Positions 1 through 6,421 of a stretch of DNA of 6,641 nt are shown one piece after another; the stretch's first letter is position 1, and each line of letters begins with the position of its first letter. The notes beneath the pieces are model-generated. The model made no database searches, was not told the origin of the DNA, and saw only the letters and a list, made by a program, of their open reading frames with translations. This DNA is from Bacteroidales bacterium (GTDB lineage Bacteria > Bacteroidota > Bacteroidia > Bacteroidales > JAADGE01). The position numbers and the translations under genes were made by a program. The stretch is taken from positions 1 through 6,641 of the forward strand of contig JAOZMN010000164.1 in NCBI GenBank assembly GCA_029934265.1, given 5' to 3'.

Positions 1-1
1 A

Positions 2-32
2 CAAAGATACAACCGTTAGCGAAAATATTCAA
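2..32 (-). promoter_or_regulatory. Candidate Bacteroidota-type promoter reading leftwards out of the window
   Basis: On the minus strand, positions 9 to 2 read TATCTTTG, an exact fit to the Bacteroidota -7 consensus TAnnTTTG. A TTG lies at 32 to 30, giving a 20-base gap, which is the usual spacing for the -33 element. The start site would fall at or beyond the left edge, so the gene it serves is outside the window and would be divergent from the radical SAM gene. The match is seen directly; promoter function is inferred, and short AT-rich motifs do arise by chance. Confidence 0.4.
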
Positions 33-68
33 CTGAATTTTTATAGTAGGGTAATAGCGGATAACGGT

Positions 69-98
69 TTTGATTGTCGAAATTGTATATTAATTTTA
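69..98 (+). promoter_or_regulatory. Possible promoter of the radical SAM gene
   Basis: TTTG at 69-72 is followed after 18 bases by TAATTTTA at 91-98. This resembles the Bacteroidota -33/-7 pair, with the last base of TAnnTTTG changed to A. Transcription would begin near 104-106, leaving a leader of about 30 bases before the ATG at 136. A second -7-like site, TACTTTTG at 117-124, matches the consensus exactly but has no TTG at the right distance and would give an almost leaderless message. Either site favours translation from 136 rather than 103. Confidence 0.25.
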
Positions 99-135
99 AC
101 TTATGCTTATTAGTTTTACTTTTGTCCTAAAAAAA

Positions 136-918
136 ATGGCAACTTTTTTATTTGATAAAATAATTTTCGGACCTGTACGCAGTCGCCGGCTTGGAATTTC
201 TTTGGGAATAAATTTATTACCTTTGGAAAACAAATTTTGTAATTTCGATTGTATATACTGCGAGTGCGGGAGGACTTTTAAAGGGAAATTAAATGCTTCG
301 TCTTTCCATGGAAGGGAAGAGGTGCGGAAAGCCCTTGTTAAAAAACTTTCGGAGATGAAAGCGGAAAATAATCCGCCCGATGTTATCACTTTTGCAGGAA
401 ACGGAGAGCCGACAATTCATAAAGATTTTTCGGAAATTATTGATGATACAATCTTGTCAAGAGATGAAATTTTTCCGCAAGCAAGAATTGCAGTTCTTTC
501 AAACGCAACCATGATAGGGAATAAAAAAGTTTTTGATGCTCTTCTTAAAATTGATGACAATATTCTGAAATTGGATTCCGCAATTCCGGAAACGGTGAAT
601 TTAATCGACAATCCTCCCAAAGGATATTCAATACGGAAAATTGTCGAAAACATGAAAAAATTTGAAGGGAAATTTATTCTTCAAACAATGTTTCTTTCCG
701 GTGAATATTCCGGTAAATCGGTAAATAACTCTACCGACCGGGAAGTAAACGCATGGATAGACATCATAAAAGAAATAAAACCCGAAAAAATAATGATTTA
801 TACGATTGCAAGAGATACTCCTTCGCCGGGATTACAAAAAATAAGTATGGAGAAACTTAATGAAATTGCAGAAAAAGTAAAAACCGAAACAGGAATATCT
901 GTTTCGGTTTCCGGATAA
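136..918 (+). CDS. Radical SAM protein, COG0731-like family
   Basis: This encodes a 260-residue cytoplasmic protein of the radical SAM superfamily, which uses a 4Fe-4S cluster to cleave S-adenosylmethionine and start radical chemistry. The cluster ligands are visible as C-x3-C-x2-C at residues 35, 39 and 42 (CNFDCIYC). They follow the family-typical N-terminal motif FGPVRSRRLG at 11-20. The GNGEP motif at 88-92 matches the glycine/glutamate-rich SAM-binding loop after the second strand. The rest fits a partial TIM barrel, with no membrane segments and no extra C-terminal cluster domain. Relatives in this group are distantly related to the wybutosine enzyme TYW1, but no substrate can be assigned from the sequence. 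The frame is open back to an ATG at 103. I chose the ATG at 136 because homologues, as I know them, begin close to 'ATFLFD' just before FGP, and the extra 11 residues look like leader sequence. It appears to be monocistronic and converges on the OmpA-family gene. Confidence 0.9.
   Translation: MATFLFDKIIFGPVRSRRLGISLGINLLPLENKFCNFDCIYCECGRTFKGKLNASSFHGREEVRKALVKKLSEMKAENNPPDVITFAGNGEPTIHKDFSEIIDDTILSRDEIFPQARIAVLSNATMIGNKKVFDALLKIDDNILKLDSAIPETVNLIDNPPKGYSIRKIVENMKKFEGKFILQTMFLSGEYSGKSVNNSTDREVNAWIDIIKEIKPEKIMIYTIARDTPSPGLQKISMEKLNEIAEKVKTETGISVSVSG
871..910 (-). terminator. Intrinsic terminator for the minus-strand OmpA-family gene, inside the radical SAM coding end
   Basis: Bases 881-892 (AAACCGAAACAG) and 899-910 (CTGTTTCGGTTT) form a perfect 12-base-pair stem around a 6-base loop. 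Read on the minus strand, the stem runs straight into a T-rich tract: the last three stem bases, two more T, then AC and five T down to 872. The stem begins about 25 bases after the TAA of the 1027-residue gene, an ordinary distance for its terminator. The whole structure lies in the last codons of the radical SAM gene on the other strand. On the plus strand it lacks an adjacent T tract. Confidence 0.75.
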
Positions 919-936
919 ATTGTTATCAGGTTTTTT
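911..936 (+). terminator. Intrinsic terminator for the radical SAM gene, spanning its stop codon
   Basis: CCGGATAA at 911-918 pairs with TTATCAGG at 923-930 around the loop ATTG, with one mismatch (G913/A928). It is followed at once by six T at 931-936. The 5' arm contains the TAA stop codon of the radical SAM gene (916-918), and the T tract runs into the TAA codon of the convergent gene (complement of 935-937). The stem is short and moderately GC-rich. Together with the upstream 12-base-pair hairpin it should stop rightward transcription, but it is the weaker of the two structures. Confidence 0.55.
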
Positions 937-3900
937 AGTTTCCTTTTTCAAGTTCGGGGTCTATGTAATCGACTCTTAATTCGACACGTCTGTTTTGGGC
1001 TCTTCCTTGTTTGAAATCCTCTCCGTTTACACTATTTGGAGCTGTCGGAACGTTTTCGCTGTATCCTTTACTGTCTAATTGGTTTGTTCTTACGCCTCTT
1101 TGCAACATATAAGTTTTTACGAATTTTGCTCTCTTTTCGGATAGGACATCGTTGTAAGCGTTTGTTCCTTTGGAGTCAGTATGTCCGGCAACGTCCAAGT
1201 GTACGCCGGGGTGTTTAACCAAGCAAGCGGAAATAGAATCCAAACCTCCTATTTTAGAAGAGGTGTGTTTGTCAAATTCAAAATGTATCAGAAAGAAATT
1301 TGTGTGTATGTTGGTAAAAAGATAACCGCAATCTTGTTCGGTAAGTTTTATATCTCCTATTTCAAAACTTATTCTTTTAAGTTTCAAGCCGGCGGTTCTG
1401 TCTGTGCCGAGATTTAGTCTTAAAAAATTAGGGTCTGTATTTGTGTACGCCATTCTCTCTTGTTCTTCCGGCACCTCTTCTTTTGATTCCACTATCGGGA
1501 CAACATATATTTCGGTACCGATTTTTTCGATTATACTCGGCAATATTTCAACATAGCCTTTCCTTTCGATTTCTGTATATAAATTCGATGATTTAAGAGT
1601 GCCGGCATCTCTTTCGTTTGTAAGATTTTCACGAAGTAAATTATATCCTGTACGGAAGCCTTTGAAAGTTGTCAATATTAAATTTGTAGTGTCGATATTT
1701 CGTTTCATAAGATATTTTTTTATGTATTCGGCTTGTTCCATTGTCATGTTTGGTATTCCGTGTATCATTACCGGTACAGAAAGCATATCTTTTTTCTCTC
1801 CGTTTTTCATTCTGTTTAGTACTGTAATCAGTAATTCTTCCAGCCCTCTTTTTGATTTTATATTGATTTTACATTTTTCGACAGGAGTTCCTTCCGGAAT
1901 TTTTACGGCGAGTATTCTTGAAGTATCAATTCCGTTTTCATTAAAATAATCATGAACGTATCGGAGACGGTCAAAATATGTTTTTTCCGGATTAGTTTCT
2001 ATAACAGGTACTTCGATATATAATTCAGGGTTTCTTTTTATGAAATACATCAGTTCTCGCATTTTATGTACGGATACAACTTCCGGAATTGCAGTGCTGT
2101 CTTCAAAAGAGACCGTCCAGTCTTTGTCTCGATAGCGAAGAAATAATGTATCGGCAATTAAAAATTCAAAATAGTTATATTTATTCGGGATAATTTTTAT
2201 TTTTGAAATATCAATATTCTGTTTTGATAAATAATCTAAAACTGACTCTGTTCTTTCTTTTTTGAGGTCATCAATCTCATTTACCGATATTTCTCCGACA
2301 AGTTCGCTGTATGTTTTTAAATTTTCTGATGCTTTAGTCAATTTAACTTTCGATTTATAATCTAAACTGTTGGTACCTGTTATAAAGGTGATTCCGTAGT
2401 CCTCATTTGCTACACCTTTTATGACAGGTTGTAACGGAATAATTCTTTGAGCGACTTGCAAATCGGCATCATCTGATAATTTTATTTCTTGTGTATGCGT
2501 CAGTTGTCCGGGAACTTCGTAGGAAATTAAAAATTCTCTATTTGTTGGTAATGTAATTACAAATTTTCCTGTTAAGTCGGAATTGTAAGTTCTTATTGTG
2601 TCGTGTGTTTGAATGTCTATTACATAAATATTAACAGGTTTGTCGTCCGGTAGTTCGTCGAAGCCTGCCGATAAATCAACTTTGCCTGAAATTACGCCTA
2701 CTTTTTTTCTGTATTTGTCCGGTAACATCATCGAATAAATATTTGTACTTCCGGAAGTTCCGAGTTGATTCGATACATAAAAACCGTAATTTCCTCCGGG
2801 TGATGATACATAAAATACATCATCGTTTGTCGAGTTTGCGGGATAGCCTAAGTTTACCGGCTCCGACCAAGTACTGTCGCCTTTCTTTACGGAAGTAAAT
2901 AAATCCAAGCCTCCCATTCCGAGATGCCCTTTTGAACTGAAAAATAGAGTTTTGCCGTCAGGGTGAATAAAAGGTCCGGCTTCATCGAAAGAAGTGTTTA
3001 TTACAGGTCCCATATTTACGGCTTTTCCCCAGCCTTCAAGTTGTTTTTCGCAATAATATAAATCCATTCCGCCGTATCCTCCCGGTCTGTTGCTGGCAAA
3101 ATACAAAGTTTTTTCATCTGAAGAAATTGTAGCATGAGTTTCATGATAGCGTGTATTTATATTTTTATTGAGAGCTTTGGGTTTAGTCCAGTCTTTTTCG
3201 GTTTTTCTGCTTTCGTAAATATCGCCTCCGTTACTATCTTTGTAAATATATAAAATTTTTCCGTCACCGGACAACCCTACTGATGCTTCGTGGTCATTGG
3301 TATTGATGTTTTTACTTATTTTTTTCGGAGAAGACCATCTTCGGTTTTCAAAATGAGCGATATAAATATCCTCGTAATATTTTCCGTCTTTAGCTCGTAA
3401 GCCACCGGTGCTTCCCGGTCGTTTCGATGTAAATATAATTGTTTTTAAATCGGAAGTAAGTACCGGACTGTGTTCGTCGTATATGGTATTTATTCCTCCT
3501 CCGAGTTCCATTACCGCCAAATCTGTTGGACGCATAATAAGTTGCTGTCCGAATTCGCATTGTTCTATTTCGTGCTCGATTTCTTTTATCAATTCGGGGT
3601 GAGAAGTTCTGCTCTTATATTTTTTCAATACCTCAATGGCTTCTTCAAACATATAATTGGAATGATAAATTTTTCCCACAAAATTCCAAGTTTCTATCGG
3701 AGCAGTGCTGTCGTTGTATTGTCCGGAAAATGCCGGAGAAATATTTTTTAATGCTTTTTCGAGATATGTTAAAGCACTGTCTCGCTTGCCCGGTATTATG
3801 TAATACAAGAAACCTGCTTTGAAATTATAATGAGCATTATCCGGTTTGTATTTCAGAAATTCTTTAAAAATCGGTAAAGCATTTTCCGGCTCTCCTTTAC

Positions 3901-4018
3901 TTATAAGAGCTTGTGCTTTTTTAAATTCTTTTTCATAATTAATGTTCACTGTATCTTTTTGTGAGAACAAGTTGCCGGAAACGAGCAACAACGATATAAT
4001 TAATGTGTATGTCTTCAT
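935..4018 (-). CDS. Exported OmpA-family protein with TPR, PD40 propeller and carboxypeptidase-regulatory domains (PorE-like architecture)
   Basis: This is a 1027-residue cell-envelope protein. Residues 1-19 are a signal peptide (cleavage likely at LFS/Q). There is no lipobox cysteine. Residues about 28-155 carry TPR-like helices. Residues about 181-433 hold five PD40/WD40-like blades with repeated 'F/YxSxxxGGxD' motifs (for example around 306-323 and 358-374). Residues about 438-525 form a carboxypeptidase-regulatory-like sandwich (GVISGKVD, then TGKFVITL). Residues about 563-790 contain three degenerate OmpA-like modules. The canonical OmpA domain occupies about 905-1016, with HTDSKG at 946-951, NDVLSEKRAKFV at 956-967 and NRRVEL near the end. 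D948 and R963 are 15 residues apart, as in the diaminopimelate-binding pair of OmpA. It therefore probably anchors to peptidoglycan in the periplasm. PorE of the type IX secretion system has the same domain order but is a shorter lipoprotein. This protein could equally be a paralogue with another envelope role, so no symbol is given. It appears to be a single-gene unit. Confidence 0.9.
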   Translation of the reverse strand: MKTYTLIISLLLVSGNLFSQKDTVNINYEKEFKKAQALISKGEPENALPIFKEFLKYKPDNAHYNFKAGFLYYIIPGKRDSALTYLEKALKNISPAFSGQYNDSTAPIETWNFVGKIYHSNYMFEEAIEVLKKYKSRTSHPELIKEIEHEIEQCEFGQQLIMRPTDLAVMELGGGINTIYDEHSPVLTSDLKTIIFTSKRPGSTGGLRAKDGKYYEDIYIAHFENRRWSSPKKISKNINTNDHEASVGLSGDGKILYIYKDSNGGDIYESRKTEKDWTKPKALNKNINTRYHETHATISSDEKTLYFASNRPGGYGGMDLYYCEKQLEGWGKAVNMGPVINTSFDEAGPFIHPDGKTLFFSSKGHLGMGGLDLFTSVKKGDSTWSEPVNLGYPANSTNDDVFYVSSPGGNYGFYVSNQLGTSGSTNIYSMMLPDKYRKKVGVISGKVDLSAGFDELPDDKPVNIYVIDIQTHDTIRTYNSDLTGKFVITLPTNREFLISYEVPGQLTHTQEIKLSDDADLQVAQRIIPLQPVIKGVANEDYGITFITGTNSLDYKSKVKLTKASENLKTYSELVGEISVNEIDDLKKERTESVLDYLSKQNIDISKIKIIPNKYNYFEFLIADTLFLRYRDKDWTVSFEDSTAIPEVVSVHKMRELMYFIKRNPELYIEVPVIETNPEKTYFDRLRYVHDYFNENGIDTSRILAVKIPEGTPVEKCKINIKSKRGLEELLITVLNRMKNGEKKDMLSVPVMIHGIPNMTMEQAEYIKKYLMKRNIDTTNLILTTFKGFRTGYNLLRENLTNERDAGTLKSSNLYTEIERKGYVEILPSIIEKIGTEIYVVPIVESKEEVPEEQERMAYTNTDPNFLRLNLGTDRTAGLKLKRISFEIGDIKLTEQDCGYLFTNIHTNFFLIHFEFDKHTSSKIGGLDSISACLVKHPGVHLDVAGHTDSKGTNAYNDVLSEKRAKFVKTYMLQRGVRTNQLDSKGYSENVPTAPNSVNGEDFKQGRAQNRRVELRVDYIDPELEKGN

Positions 4019-4525
4019 CTAATTTTAATTTTACTGAAAAAACTTGGTTTATTGTTTTTTAACTGATATAAAAGTTTTATTTTTCAATGTAAAGTATATC
4101 ATAAATTATGCCAACTATTCTTTAAATTGAAATTTATTTTTAATTTTGTATGATATATGATATATACCAATATTAGGTAAAACTCAATCAAAAAAACATC
4201 AAACTGTAAAAAAAAATGTATTTTTTGTACAACTTAATTAAAAATTTGCACGGATATTGATATAATAATAAAAAAGATTAGATTTTTATTGCATTGTTAT
4301 TAATTAAAGAGTTCGGTATAAAAAGACCCTTAGGGTTTGATTTAACAGAATTTAACAAATCTAAATATTTGATTTATAGCTTATTACTTAAAACCCTAAG
4401 GGTCTGATTTCGAGAAAATCTACTTTTTAGACTGAACTCATTAAAAATAATAGTTAATTTGCAATAAAACAAGCGGTTATCAATTAAATAAGATATAAAA
4501 ACTTCAATTTAAAAATGATTGTATT
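4019..4525. other. Divergent AT-rich intergenic region
   Basis: These 507 bases separate two divergently transcribed genes and contain no convincing coding sequence. For the leftward gene, one promoter candidate is TTG (complement of 4112-4114), 20 bases, TACATTG (complement of 4085-4091), which is one T short of consensus. Another is TTG (4230-4232), 21 bases, TACAGTTTG (4200-4208), which is one base too long. For the rightward gene the nearest -7-like site is TTAATTTG at 4454-4461, with no clear TTG upstream. TAATTTTG at 4141-4148 fits the -7 consensus but has a TTG only 11 bases before it. TATATCATA at 4095-4103 is inverted relative to two overlapping copies of TATGATATA at 4149-4164, possibly an operator but also expected in such AT-rich sequence. 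The nested inverted-repeat element at 4304-4444 is listed separately. Confidence 0.5.
4304..4444. repeat. 141-base element of nested inverted repeats
   Basis: The outer arms, 4304-4325 and 4423-4444, are inverted copies matching at 19 of 22 positions (mismatches at 4308, 4315 and 4318; core GAGTTC / GAACTC). Inside them lies a perfect 15-base inverted repeat, AGACCCTTAGGGTTT (4324-4338) against AAACCCTAAGGGTCT (4391-4405). Each inner arm is itself a 5+1+5 palindrome (ACCCT, one base, AGGGT). The right side carries an additional small hairpin, GATTT-cgaga-AAATC (4406-4420). TTAA stands at both outer ends. The arrangement suits a small non-autonomous mobile or palindromic repeat unit, or a structured leader RNA of the gene at 4526. 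It encodes nothing. Pairing was checked base by base; function is inference. Confidence 0.7.
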
Positions 4526-6352
4526 GTGAAAAAAACTCTTATATTAATATTATTGACATCAACATTCTTTGTTTGTTTTTCTCAAATGAATTACAATAAA
4601 ACGGAGGTATTAAACTCAAAACTCAAATATACGAAAAAAATATTTGATAAATACACTATTAAATTTGATACCGATAAATATCCTTCCTTATCGTCGTTTG
4701 ATAATTTTGAATGGAGCATTCCAAAAGGCTATTCAAAAAGTTATAATTTAAAATCTTCTAAAAACAGTTATATAACAAGTCAAACATGGGAGGCAGCGAG
4801 GTTTTTGCAGCTTAAAAATGAAGTTTGGCAATCCGAAATTGCTCCTATGTCTCATATTTTATATCCCGAAGGTACAGGGAAGATATTTTGTTACGCAAAA
4901 AATATTTTTTCCGTAGTAGATAAAAAAGGAAACAAGGTTTTTGAAAAAAATTTTAATCCTGAAAGCAGTAATTACAGGAAAATAACATCTGTAACATATA
5001 ACAAAAAAACAAATAAAGTTTTTTATGCAATAAGCGAATTTGATGATTATTGCGAAAGTAAATACTGGGAAATAGCTTCTATTGAATTATCTACAAATAA
5101 AATAACGCAACTTACTCATAACGAAAGTATCAAATTTGAAAATTCAGGAAGTAAAAAATCCGGAGATTGTCCATTTTTTTTACACATAAGTGTTTCGCCG
5201 GATTCGAGGTCGGTTGCTCTTAATTATACAAATCTTGAATTTCAAAATTATTGTTATAATGTAATGATATTGAATGATAAAAGTATGGTAAGCATTGATG
5301 AAAGTTGTGATGCAAAATTACTGTCGTTAAACTTTATAAACAATAATTCTTTGATTTATATTGTTCAAAATCATAAAACGGGCAATTTGCAAGTTAAATC
5401 AACCGATTTGACCGGAAAAATAATCGCTGTTGACGGCTGTTTTATTGAAACAGGTATAAAAGGGAAGTTTATAGATATGGAACTTTTGCCTGATTCGGAA
5501 ACATTTTTATTATATTATTTCTCGAACGGGAAAAACCTGATTGAAGAATATAATTATGCAGGAAAATTAATTTCAAAAAAAGAAGTTGGTGCTTTTTACA
5601 GGCTCGACCTGAAAACAATGAATTATTTTACTGCTTATAATTATAATATTTTGAATGAAAGAAATCTATCCGATAACGAATCGAAAGGGGCTGTATTTCA
5701 TCAAAATGATATACTCGATTATAGTTATTCCAAAGACAGAAAGGAACTTTACACGGTCAGTGAGGACGGTGTTTTGAAAAAATGGACAAATAATAATGAT
5801 AATTTATACCTGCTGATTCTTGAAAATAATGACCATGTTTTACCGTTGCCGGTAGAACTTAAACAGTCGGAGAATGAAGTGGCAAAATGGTTGAAAGATA
5901 CCGAAGCTGATTTTACAAAATTCATAGACGACCAGAGAGAAAAAGATGCACTGCGAAGAATTATGGAAGATGATTATATTCGTATTTTCGAGTTGAATAA
6001 AATGAATATATACACAAGTAAAGTTGCAGATGAAAAAAATAAGAATTTTTATGCCAAGTTTGAAATTCCTGCAAATAAAACTTCTTTTCCCGTGAAGGTT
6101 TTTCATATTATTCAAAAAAAAGGAAAATATTATGTTGTTCAATATTGCGGAGCTTGTGTGAATGATTTTGCATTTAATCCTAAAGATAAAAATATATTAT
6201 TGGCAATATTGCCGAATGACAAGATAGGAATATTAAATAATTCGGATTTTAAAAATTTGAAAACCGATGCAAATAAAATAGTTTCGATAAAACTAAAAGT
6301 AAAACCGATTTCCGATACCGAAAAAATAGTTAAAGAAATATTGGAGCAGTGA
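4526..6352 (+). CDS. Exported protein of unknown function with beta-propeller-like repeats
   Basis: This encodes 608 residues and I do not recognise the family. A signal peptide is clear: KK at 2-3, a hydrophobic core at about 4-18 and a likely cut at FS/Q (19/20). C17 is not in a lipobox. No other membrane segment is visible. Several stretches look like propeller blades: 'ISVSPDSRSVALNY' at 221-234, 'YSKDRKELYTVSEDGVLKKW' at 401-420 (WD40-like) and 'FAFNPKDKNILLAI' at 548-561. A charged helical insertion at about 446-492 interrupts the C-terminal part. A CGAC pair of cysteines lies at 541-544. The start is a GTG at 4526: the frame has no nearer ATG, and the signal peptide begins there. An ATG at 4515 is out of frame and stops after four codons. 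The stop codon lies in the first copies of a heptad repeat. The next gene begins 69 bases downstream and is probably in the same transcript. The gene looks more AT-rich than the OmpA-family gene. A periplasmic or surface role is likely but unspecified. Confidence 0.8.
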   Translation: MKKTLILILLTSTFFVCFSQMNYNKTEVLNSKLKYTKKIFDKYTIKFDTDKYPSLSSFDNFEWSIPKGYSKSYNLKSSKNSYITSQTWEAARFLQLKNEVWQSEIAPMSHILYPEGTGKIFCYAKNIFSVVDKKGNKVFEKNFNPESSNYRKITSVTYNKKTNKVFYAISEFDDYCESKYWEIASIELSTNKITQLTHNESIKFENSGSKKSGDCPFFLHISVSPDSRSVALNYTNLEFQNYCYNVMILNDKSMVSIDESCDAKLLSLNFINNNSLIYIVQNHKTGNLQVKSTDLTGKIIAVDGCFIETGIKGKFIDMELLPDSETFLLYYFSNGKNLIEEYNYAGKLISKKEVGAFYRLDLKTMNYFTAYNYNILNERNLSDNESKGAVFHQNDILDYSYSKDRKELYTVSEDGVLKKWTNNNDNLYLLILENNDHVLPLPVELKQSENEVAKWLKDTEADFTKFIDDQREKDALRRIMEDDYIRIFELNKMNIYTSKVADEKNKNFYAKFEIPANKTSFPVKVFHIIQKKGKYYVVQYCGACVNDFAFNPKDKNILLAILPNDKIGILNNSDFKNLKTDANKIVSIKLKVKPISDTEKIVKEILEQ

Positions 6353-6421
6353 ACAGTGAACAGTGAACAGTAAACAATGAACATTGAACAGTAAATAACC
6401 GACAACCGATAACCGACAATT
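6345..6421 (+). repeat. Heptanucleotide repeat array filling the spacer between two exported-protein genes
   Basis: Eleven consecutive 7-base units run in one phase from 6345 and end exactly before the ATG at 6422. They read AGCAGTG, AACAGTG twice, AACAGTA, AACAATG, AACATTG, AACAGTA, then AATAACC, GACAACC, GATAACC, GACAATT. The first seven belong to an AACAGTG-like type; the last four belong to an ACCGAYA-like type. The TGA stop of the upstream gene (6350-6352) lies across the first unit junction. Most junctions of the first type create TGA or TAA, and because seven is not a multiple of three these stops fall in all frames. Similar heptad arrays are common between genes in Bacteroidota and in some cyanobacteria. 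Confidence 0.85.

Noticed and set aside
11..60. A possible gene end in the first 100 bases
   Set aside because: No open frame of useful length or recognisable C-terminus is present; the stretch looks intergenic.
103..135. Upstream ATG at 103 as the start of the radical SAM gene
   Set aside because: It would add 11 residues (MLISFTFVLKK) ahead of a start that fits the family, and it lies at or next to the likely transcription start. The ATG at 136 is preferred.
166..195. Arginine in the FGPVRSRRLG motif of the radical SAM protein as an unusual change
   Set aside because: This position varies among family members as I know them (P, H or R), and the cluster cysteines are intact.
1599..1949. 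Plus-strand open frames within the 1027-residue gene (for example 1599-1949, 3408-3602, 3470-3751)
   Set aside because: They are antisense to a protein with continuous recognisable domains, have low-complexity hydrophobic composition and no start context or family signature.
4149..4164. Tandem TATGATA copies and their inverted partner at 4095-4103 as a regulator-binding site
   Set aside because: The motif is made only of common AT-rich steps and could easily arise by chance here, so it is mentioned only within the intergenic entry.
4324..4405. The inner inverted repeat as a simple intrinsic terminator
   Set aside because: The loop is 52 bases and no T tract follows the stem on either strand, and no gene ends nearby: both flanking genes start from this region.
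5840..6142. Minus-strand open frame of 100 codons opposite the 608-residue gene
   Set aside because: Its phenylalanine- and isoleucine-rich composition is what the complement of lysine- and asparagine-rich codons gives, so it is taken as a shadow.
6139..6405. Minus-strand open frame with a repeated 'FTVHCS'-like N-terminus
   Set aside because: The repeated residues are the heptad array read in reverse, a known source of spurious protein predictions.
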